Part shown: piece by piece, positions 52,730 to 58,156 of the stretch
How the letters are laid out: every line of letters begins with the position of its first letter
Numbering within the stretch: position 1 is the first letter of the stretch
Assembly (NCBI GenBank): GCA_017461665.1
Contig: JAFTXI010000033.1
Coordinates: 1 to 58,156, forward strand
DNA: 58,156 nt
Origin: Bacteroidales bacterium
GTDB taxonomy: Bacteria; Bacteroidota; Bacteroidia; Bacteroidales; F082
Direction: 5' to 3'
Program-made: the position numbers and the translations under genes
The notes under the pieces: generated by a model
What the model saw: only the letters and a program-made list of their open reading frames with translations
Database searches by the model: none
What the model was told of the DNA's origin: nothing

Positions 52730-52855
52730 CGAAATTTAGGGAGCAAGAGCGAGGACGAGGATAAGGACATTTTTATTTTTTTATACGGTCACTTACCTTT
52801 TTTACAACACCTATTAAAATCCTTATAATTCTTGAACAATCATTCAACAAAGAAT

Positions 52856-52975
52856 CTAATTAATACACCTATATAATCCCACAATTCTCTTCGCGAAATC
52901 AAATGCCAAATCCTTAATTTTCATAATACGCTTCTCTTCCTCAGAAGCAAAAATAGTTTTTGTATTAGTATTCAT
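52856..52975 (-). pseudogene. Remnant of a four-helix-bundle (S23-like) protein
   Basis: A 39-residue frame from the ATG at 52975. The segment KIKDLAFDFAKRIVGLYRCI resembles the first helix of the four-helix-bundle proteins related to the 23S rRNA intervening-sequence family, which are usually about 120 residues. The frame ends at a TAG after that helix, and the sequence beyond has no readable continuation. Probably a truncated, nonfunctional copy. The rest of the 313-bp gap (52730-53042) has only repeats. Confidence 0.45.
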
Positions 52976-53042
52976 AATTTATAATTTTTGGTAAATATTT
53001 AAATTTATATATTCTCGATCTCGTCCCCAAAGGAAAAATGCT

Positions 53043-54125
53043 TTAGCATTTTTCCTTTATAATAACATCAATGGCTCCAACGCCGAATTTCATTATCGAC
53101 GCCATTCTGTTGCTTGTGTTGTCGTAATGCTTCAACTCTTCGATAATGGCGTTTTTCAAAACTCCATTGCCAACACCATGAATGAAAGTCACCTTGTCGT
53201 ATTCATTGGCAATAGCGCTATCCAACATCTTCTTGAAATAATTTATCTGCGTCCTAAAAATATCGTTGCTCGACATACCAAGAATATTATCGACCAATTC
53301 TCCTATATGTAAATCGACTATTGCTTCCCCAGGAGCAGTCTGATGCTTATCGATGGCTGCTTTCTCTTTAACCAATTTCTGATTAGCCACTACTTTCTTA
53401 TTGTCCTCTTTCATCATTTTTGTAAAATCGGTCTCTGTTCCTTTCAAGGCGAGCACACTCGAGAGTTTTATCATCACTGCTTTTTCTCCGAGAACGCCCG
53501 ACTCTGCATAACTACCATCTTTGAAGAAACGACTGCTTCTCAATGAGAATGGAGCGTGCAACGGATGATAGACAAAGTCGGTCTCTTCTTGAGAAAGAAT
53601 AACTTGAATGTAACCTTCGCACCAATACTCAATATCTTCGCGAGAGATAGATTCTATCACAACTTTGGAATGAGGCTCCACACTGCCATAATCCACGTTG
53701 ATATATTTCTCGTTTTCTTTTATGTTGAAGCTGTACAAAGCATCGGCAGCAGTATGATTTACGAGCACCACGTCTAACAATCCGGTGAGCAGCCACTGCT
53801 GATCCTGAGGAACAAAAGCGAGATACAGGCCTTCTTCTTCGGCATTACGACCGAAACGACGCAACGCACTCTTACGAGTAGCTTCATTTTCTTTCTCTTC
53901 AACAATCTGTTTCTGCTGTATTTCTTTCTGAACATTATCAACCACTTGCTGTCGTCTATCAGGTTGAGCTCGGAAGTCAAGAACCAACTCGCCCATCAAG
54001 ACAGGAATATCAAAACCATCTTCGATAGTCACTTCAACCATTCTCGTATCAATAATTCTCTTCACCACGCCACCTCCGGTAGCATTAAGAAAATTCACCT
54101 TGTCACCTACTTGAAATTTTTCCAT
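53043..54125 (-). CDS. DUF2027 and Smr domain protein
   Basis: 360 residues. The N-terminal segment GDKVNFLNATGGGVVKRI is a KOW/Tudor-like fold. The middle DUF2027 domain (about 85-250) is beta-rich. The C-terminal Smr domain (about 280-360) has VDLHIGELVDN and the conserved VTFIHGVGNGVLKNAI core. Smr domains bind or nick nucleic acid and, in related MutS2, sense collided ribosomes. This domain order is typical of Bacteroidetes. It is transcribed divergently from the radical SAM gene. Confidence 0.9.
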   Translation of the reverse strand: MEKFQVGDKVNFLNATGGGVVKRIIDTRMVEVTIEDGFDIPVLMGELVLDFRAQPDRRQQVVDNVQKEIQQKQIVEEKENEATRKSALRRFGRNAEEEGLYLAFVPQDQQWLLTGLLDVVLVNHTAADALYSFNIKENEKYINVDYGSVEPHSKVVIESISREDIEYWCEGYIQVILSQEETDFVYHPLHAPFSLRSSRFFKDGSYAESGVLGEKAVMIKLSSVLALKGTETDFTKMMKEDNKKVVANQKLVKEKAAIDKHQTAPGEAIVDLHIGELVDNILGMSSNDIFRTQINYFKKMLDSAIANEYDKVTFIHGVGNGVLKNAIIEELKHYDNTSNRMASIMKFGVGAIDVIIKEKC

Positions 54126-54197
54126 TTTAATAATTATTTATAATTTATTCGTTTCTCTTACAACCTTATGCCTTCGACAAGCTCAGGCACCAATTTG

Positions 54198-54205
54198 CAA
54201 AGTTA
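54198..54205 (-). promoter_or_regulatory. -7 element of the Smr gene
   Basis: TAACTTTG on the minus strand, about 73 nt upstream of the ATG at 54125. Confidence 0.4.
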
Positions 54206-54283
54206 TTTATTTTATCAGAAACAATAAAACATTTTGCAATAAATTCTTTAATCATTTGCCATTCGCTTTTTTTTGTTTTCACT

Positions 54284-54291
54284 ATCTTTGC
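54284..54291 (+). promoter_or_regulatory. -7 element of the radical SAM gene
   Basis: TATCTTTG, 16 nt before the ATG at 54308. Forms a divergent promoter region with the Smr gene. Confidence 0.5.
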
Positions 54292-54307
54292 AAAAACAAA
54301 AAAATCA

Positions 54308-55249
54308 ATGAATCGTCGTTTCAATAGTTATAACTCTTATTTTGTAAAAAACTTCGGTGGAAGAGTGCAGAAGATAAGTATCGACGCTGGTTTCAGCTGT
54401 CCGAATCGCGATGGTAAGATTAGTACCGGTGGCTGTTCGTTCTGTCGCAACGACGCCTTCAATCCTTCTTATTGCCGTCCAGAGAAAAGCATCTGTCAGC
54501 AGATTGAAGAAGGCATCGAGTTTCACCAAAGGCGCTATCGCCGAGCAAAACAATATCTCGCCTACTTCCAGCCTTTCAGCAACACTTACAAAAACGTCGA
54601 TGAGTTGGAAAAACTCTACAAAGAGGCTCTTGAAGTCGAAGGTGTTATCGGCATCGTCATCGGAACACGTCCAGACTGCATCGACGAAGAAAAACTTTCT
54701 ATGTTAAAAGAAATTAACAAATCGCATTATGTGATGCTTGAATACGGTGTCGAGTCGGTCTATGACGAGACTTTGAAACGCATCAACAGAGGTCACGACT
54801 TTGAGACCGCGAAAAAGGCGATTTGCCTGACACACGAATACGGACTTCCTTGCGGCGCGCATTTCATCTTTGGACTCCCCGGAGAATCACGCGAGATGAT
54901 GTTAAACGCTGCCAACATAATCTCAGACTTACCTCTGACAACAGTGAAATTCCATCAGCTCCAGATTTTCAAAGACACCAGCATGGCTGAAGAATATCTC
55001 AGCAATCCAGAGGCGTTTCATCTCTTCACCTTGGAAGATTATATCGACTTCGTGATTGACTTCACCGAACGACTGAATCCTAATTTCGTCATCGAACGTT
55101 TCGCTGGCGAAGTACCTCCTCGCTTTCTCATCTCTGAGCCTTGGATGAACCTTCGCTACGACGAGGTGCTGAATCTCATCGAGAAAAGAATGGAAGAGAG
55201 AAATACGTTTCAAGGGAAATTGACAATGAACAATTTACAATTAAAATAA
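54308..55249 (+). CDS. Radical SAM protein (TIGR01212/YhcC type)
   Basis: 313 residues. The 4Fe-4S cluster motif is CPNRDGKISTGGCSFC (Cys-X9-X-Cys-X2-Cys, about 30-45). YFQPFSNTYKN, IGTRPDCI, GVESVYDETLKRINRGHDF and HFIFGLPGE follow the known YhcC order. The family is related to elongator-like radical SAM enzymes; the reaction of YhcC-type members is not established. The spacing to the methyltransferase gene (29 nt) suggests one transcript for two RNA-modification-type proteins. Confidence 0.93.
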   Translation: MNRRFNSYNSYFVKNFGGRVQKISIDAGFSCPNRDGKISTGGCSFCRNDAFNPSYCRPEKSICQQIEEGIEFHQRRYRRAKQYLAYFQPFSNTYKNVDELEKLYKEALEVEGVIGIVIGTRPDCIDEEKLSMLKEINKSHYVMLEYGVESVYDETLKRINRGHDFETAKKAICLTHEYGLPCGAHFIFGLPGESREMMLNAANIISDLPLTTVKFHQLQIFKDTSMAEEYLSNPEAFHLFTLEDYIDFVIDFTERLNPNFVIERFAGEVPPRFLISEPWMNLRYDEVLNLIEKRMEERNTFQGKLTMNNLQLK

Positions 55250-55278
55250 AACTCCATAACTTCACAACTCCATAACTC

Positions 55279-55803
55279 ATGTACATAAAATCTAACGACT
55301 TATTTAAGCAGACTCATCCAGAAAAGATTTACGATGAGATTCCGAAGCCTATCATAATTGCTGATCGTTTGCTGACACCTGATAATATGGGTTCGATGAT
55401 TCGTTTGGCGGACAACATCGGCGCATCGGAGATGTGTTTCTTAGGAGTCTCCCCTACCCACAGTCTTTCTAAAGTAAAGAAAGCGGCAGCAAGCAGTAAG
55501 GATAACATCAGATGGTATTATACCGAAGAAGACGATTTGCGTAAGATTGTCGGTGACAAGAAAATCATTGCCATTGAGACTTCCGACGATGCTGAATGTA
55601 TTTATGATTGTGAGTTACCCAAAGATGTTGCTTTTATCGTTGGGAATGAGAGTCGCGGCATAAGAGAAGAGATTTTATGTCAGTGCGACAAGGTTGTATA
55701 TATTCCGGTTCCAGGTCCTACGCGTTCGTTGAACGTCAGTCATGCTGCTGCAGTAGCGCTTTTTGAGTGGCAGCGACAGATGTTGAAAAGACCTTTGAAT
55801 TAA
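55279..55803 (+). CDS. TrmH/SpoU family RNA 2'-O-methyltransferase
   Basis: 174 residues forming a SPOUT knot domain without the N-terminal substrate-binding extension. The three family motifs are present: LLTPDNMGSMIRLADNIGAS, FIVGNESRGIREEI and YIPVPGPTRSLNVSHAAAVA, which bind SAM in the trefoil knot. It methylates a ribose 2'-OH in tRNA or rRNA; which nucleotide is not visible. Downstream comes the GA-rich repeat and a bidirectional terminator. Confidence 0.92.
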   Translation: MYIKSNDLFKQTHPEKIYDEIPKPIIIADRLLTPDNMGSMIRLADNIGASEMCFLGVSPTHSLSKVKKAAASSKDNIRWYYTEEDDLRKIVGDKKIIAIETSDDAECIYDCELPKDVAFIVGNESRGIREEILCQCDKVVYIPVPGPTRSLNVSHAAAVALFEWQRQMLKRPLN

Positions 55804-55892
55804 GAAAGAGGTCAGGGATCGAGTATAAAAATAATATCTGTTTATTTCTCATCCCCGTCCTCGCTCTTGTCCTCGTTCTCGTCCTATTAAAA

Positions 55893-55922
55893 AAAAGCGA
55901 CCATAATTAAAAGATCGCTTTT
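55893..55922. terminator. Bidirectional terminator between the methyltransferase and T9SS genes
   Basis: AAAAGCGA pairs with TCGCTTTT across about 14 nt, with A-runs on the left and T-runs on the right, so it can serve both convergent genes. Nearly the same element recurs at 58016-58045. Confidence 0.8.
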
Positions 55923-55935
55923 ATTTTAGTTTTTA

Positions 55936-55967
55936 GTCACACGTCCGTGTGACTCTATGTGAGATGC
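55936..55967. repeat. Dispersed repeat, family B
   Basis: GTCACACGTCCGTGTGAC is a perfect palindrome followed by TCTATGTGAGATGC. Further copies are at 58059-58090 and, in coding sequence, 31462-31493. Confidence 0.8.
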
Positions 55968-55973
55968 TTTACC

Positions 55974-57824
55974 TTATTTAGCAACAACAACGCGTTGTAA
56001 TGATTCTTGACCTGCGTTGTCTACGATGTTAAAGAAATAAACGCCGTTTTCATATTGGCTCATGTCAACAACATTTGTTTCGTTTTTAACAATATTTACC
56101 AACTGACCGACTGAGTTATATACTGCGATGTAGTCGATGTTTTCGCCTTCTACCATAACAGCACCTGTTGTTGGGTTAGGATATACGTTGTAAGTATTGC
56201 TTAAAACTTCATTAACATTATCACCTTTCACTGTGAGTGTCAATGGGATTTCAACTTCCGGATGAGCTGGGTCGTTAGTAACGAATTTAACTGCTGCTTC
56301 GTATGTACCTTCATTAAGACCTATTGTGCTTAATGTAAGTGTAACTTCTTCTGTTGCACCAATTGCCAAAGAACCGTTTGTTTTACTTAATGTTGCATAA
56401 CCACCTACGATAGGATCGCCTTGGCAAACCATTGCGAGGCACCAGTTACCGTAATCATTTCCTGCGTCATTGGTGATTGAAGTAAATGCGCCTTTGTTTT
56501 GACGGCACAAATCGCCGTAACCAACAACAGCTTGACCTCCGTCTAAGTTCATAGCTACACCATTGACTGCTGCTGTCATCTCAACAGCTACATATACATC
56601 GTAACCTGTTAAAGCTACCGGCTCATCAAACTCTACTAATGTATAGTCGTTCAATACGACTTGACTTTGTGGGATAACTTTTTCTGCCAAGATTTCACCT
56701 GGTTCACCGTTGCGACCTTGACCATAGATACGGAAAATGACATCTGAACCTGGTTCTAATGTTTGTAATGATTGTTGATTTTGGTCAACCCATTCGAAGA
56801 AGGCATACATAGCATGTGTGATATATGTACCCATAACAGAGTTACCGTATGATGATGCTGGATATAAAGCAGCTATTTCAAAAGTTTTAGGTGTTGTTGA
56901 GTTCCAGCTCAATCCGTTAGGCGAACTAACCTCATCTAAAGCGTATGAGATAGGATTTTGAGCACTACCACCTTGACCAACGCCATAGTCAACCCATGCT
57001 GAATAGTCAGCGATTGATGTACCTGTATTTTCAATGCTGATTTGAACAGATGACATATCATCGGCATCTACTTCTGTAGCAATTTCTTCTGGAGTGAAGA
57101 CGAGGTTAGCTGCTGTTTCGCCACCTATTCTTGAGAATTTAACATTATCCAAGTAGAACTCAGATGTCGCTGCATTTAATGGAGGATAGAATCCCATTGC
57201 GTCGAATGTACGGTTGTTACCTGTACCTTGTACGCCCTTACTCCATTGCCATTCATTAACCATAGTTTCGCTTTCGTCAGATACAGAGTAATAACATTGA
57301 GCGAGGTCGGCGTCTGTATCGACGTGAAGACGGAAGTGCATCCATGCATCATAGACGCAATCAAATTGTACGTCGATGTTATTGCCTACGATATGACCTT
57401 CACCAGATGCAGATGTTTGATAGTCTGCCATGTGGATGTGACCTTCCATTGCCCATTCTGAGTTGATAGCAGCAAATTTGTTAAGTGCATTGAAATAGGC
57501 ATTTTTGCCTTGTGGCACTAAGATGTCGAATTCTACTTCAAAAACACCAGATTGACCTGCGTTGAGATAAAGAACTTGGTCGTTACCGTATGTCAAATGA
57601 ACGCATTGATTGCCTTGATAGTCTGCGATCACACCATCTTCAGCACCGCCTGGTATATTTGACCATGTTGTCCACCAATTGCCACTTGCACTTGCAGCGA
57701 GTTTGTTACCTACTGTGTAAGTTGAGAAATCATCTTCATACAATACTACAGCCTCATCTTGAGCTTTTACGTTGCCACCAAATAAGAACATGGCAACCAA
57801 CAAAAGTAATGATACTTTTTTCAT
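55974..57824 (-). CDS. Large secreted T9SS cargo protein
   Basis: 616 residues. The signal peptide (KKVSLLLLVAMFLFGGNVKA) is followed by a lectin-like or choice-of-anchor domain (about 28-235) starting VVLYEDDFSTY. Next are a proline-poor Ig-like region (about 240-450) with FRIYGQGRNGEPG and an Ig-like domain with ATEEVTLTLST. The C-terminal type IX sorting domain (about 535-616) has YNVYPNPTTGAVMV and ends in SLQRVVVAK. The product should be exported to the surface or medium. Its 3' end and downstream repeat/terminator block are duplicated at the right edge of the window. TATCTTTG lies upstream (57880-57887). Confidence 0.85.
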   Translation of the reverse strand: MKKVSLLLLVAMFLFGGNVKAQDEAVVLYEDDFSTYTVGNKLAASASGNWWTTWSNIPGGAEDGVIADYQGNQCVHLTYGNDQVLYLNAGQSGVFEVEFDILVPQGKNAYFNALNKFAAINSEWAMEGHIHMADYQTSASGEGHIVGNNIDVQFDCVYDAWMHFRLHVDTDADLAQCYYSVSDESETMVNEWQWSKGVQGTGNNRTFDAMGFYPPLNAATSEFYLDNVKFSRIGGETAANLVFTPEEIATEVDADDMSSVQISIENTGTSIADYSAWVDYGVGQGGSAQNPISYALDEVSSPNGLSWNSTTPKTFEIAALYPASSYGNSVMGTYITHAMYAFFEWVDQNQQSLQTLEPGSDVIFRIYGQGRNGEPGEILAEKVIPQSQVVLNDYTLVEFDEPVALTGYDVYVAVEMTAAVNGVAMNLDGGQAVVGYGDLCRQNKGAFTSITNDAGNDYGNWCLAMVCQGDPIVGGYATLSKTNGSLAIGATEEVTLTLSTIGLNEGTYEAAVKFVTNDPAHPEVEIPLTLTVKGDNVNEVLSNTYNVYPNPTTGAVMVEGENIDYIAVYNSVGQLVNIVKNETNVVDMSQYENGVYFFNIVDNAGQESLQRVVVAK

Positions 57825-57879
57825 GTTTGATTTTTTTTGATTAAAAAAACGTTTAATTAATAGTTTAATTTACCTTCCG

Positions 57880-57887
57880 CAAAGATA
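57880..57887 (-). promoter_or_regulatory. -7 element of the large T9SS gene
   Basis: TATCTTTG on the minus strand, 56 nt before the ATG at 57824. No good -33 at the expected distance. Confidence 0.45.
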
Positions 57888-58015
57888 ACATTTATAGGTA
57901 AATGTAGCACATTTCTCATCAAAAAAATATCATTAATTTCAAAGTTCTATAGTTCAAATAATTATAAACAAATATTAAAAAAAATTAAGGAATAAACAAC
58001 ATTTATAGACACAAT

Positions 58016-58045
58016 AAAAGCGACCTTAATTAAAAGATCGCTTTT
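58016..58045. terminator. Second copy of the bidirectional terminator
   Basis: AAAAGCGA and TCGCTTTT arms as at 55893-55922, with near-identical flanking sequence. It ends the partial T9SS gene at the right edge. Confidence 0.75.
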
Positions 58046-58058
58046 ATTTTAGTTTTTA

Positions 58059-58090
58059 GTCACACGTCCGCGTGACTCTACGTGAGATGC
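58059..58090. repeat. Dispersed repeat, family B, second copy
   Basis: GTCACACGTCCGCGTGAC then TCTACGTGAGATGC. Compared with 55936-55967 it differs at two positions (T to C in the palindrome, T to C in the tail). Confidence 0.8.
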
Positions 58091-58096
58091 TTTATC

Positions 58097-58156
58097 TTAT
58101 TTAGCAACAACAACGCGTTGTAATGATTCTTGACCTGCGTTGTCAACGATGTTGAA
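58097..58156 (-). CDS. C-terminal end of another T9SS cargo protein (partial)
   Basis: Only the last 19 codons and the stop are visible: FNIVDNAGQESLQRVVVAK, identical to the C-terminus of the 616-residue T9SS protein. The DNA differs from it at few positions, so the two genes are close paralogues in tandem, sharing the same 3' repeat and terminator. The rest lies beyond the window. Confidence 0.85.
   Translation of the reverse strand, partial: FNIVDNAGQESLQRVVVAK

Noticed and set aside
38290-52730. Duplicated tmRNA 3' end as an attachment site
   Set aside because: No second copy of the tmRNA T-arm/acceptor sequence was seen; the tRNA-Arg T-arm at 52705-52721 is only generally similar.

Overview
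The window is a chromosomal contig from a low-GC member of the Bacteroidales, most likely host-associated (gut or rumen). The evidence is the repeated Bacteroidetes-type promoter element TAnnTTTG, type IX secretion C-terminal sorting domains, a tmRNA with the tag GENNYALAA, DUF2027-Smr and LPP20 proteins, lipoproteins with SC/GC lipoboxes, and typical Bacteroidales housekeeping genes (purB, lpd, uvrA, rsmG, lytic transglycosylase, M16 peptidase). The species cannot be named from the sequence alone.

Layout. 1-2.6 kb: the N-terminal part of a type IIG-like restriction-methylase and a YhcG/DUF1016 PD-(D/E)XK nuclease. 2.7-10 kb: an old-yellow-enzyme reductase and two SDRs in one translationally coupled operon, then a broken lipoprotein gene, a clear steroid 5-alpha-reductase homologue and an ABC exporter. 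Together they resemble a steroid or bile-acid A-ring reduction locus. 10-16 kb: purB, an AAA/DUF4143 ATPase, two decayed copies of a secreted-protein family and a small lipocalin-like protein. 16-28.6 kb: housekeeping genes.

28.9-34.8 kb: a complete diversity-generating retroelement (DGR). It has a 129-bp template repeat, a reverse transcriptase, an HRDC accessory protein and a 129-bp variable repeat at the 3' end of a secreted PEGA/FGE-fold target gene. The two repeats differ at 18 positions, and all 18 are adenines of the template on the coding strand. The target is co-transcribed with an LPP20-type secreted protein. 35-38.3 kb: tRNA-Val, tRNA-Gly, a LOG-family enzyme, a retropepsin-like protease, an NtrC-type regulator without HTH, and tmRNA.

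38.4-50.4 kb: directly behind tmRNA lies a ten-gene, same-strand, tightly packed operon. It encodes a vWA-like lipoprotein, a small membrane protein, a tubulin-like GTPase, a large actin/Hsp70-like ATPase, a lipoprotein, a ZorA/MotA-like channel with a long coiled-coil tail, a ZorB/MotB-like OmpA protein, a trypsin-like lipoprotein, a small secreted protein and a membrane-anchored FISUMP-domain protein. The C-terminus of the last one looks like a DGR variable region. No Zorya effector (ZorC/D/E) is present. This combination of a predicted ion-driven motor with two cytoskeletal NTPases, a protease and a possibly hypervariable sensor matches no system I can name, and it is the best candidate for an undescribed system in the window.

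50.4-51.3 kb: two ~190-nt homologous RNA-like elements with covarying stems and U-tract terminators flank a two-gene micro-operon; they resemble 6S RNA in size and rod shape. 51.6-58.2 kb: T9SS cargo proteins, tRNA-Arg, a Smr protein, a radical SAM protein, an RNA methyltransferase and tandem T9SS paralogues with duplicated 3' flanks. Several dispersed palindromic repeat families occur throughout, and two copies lie in frame inside coding sequences.
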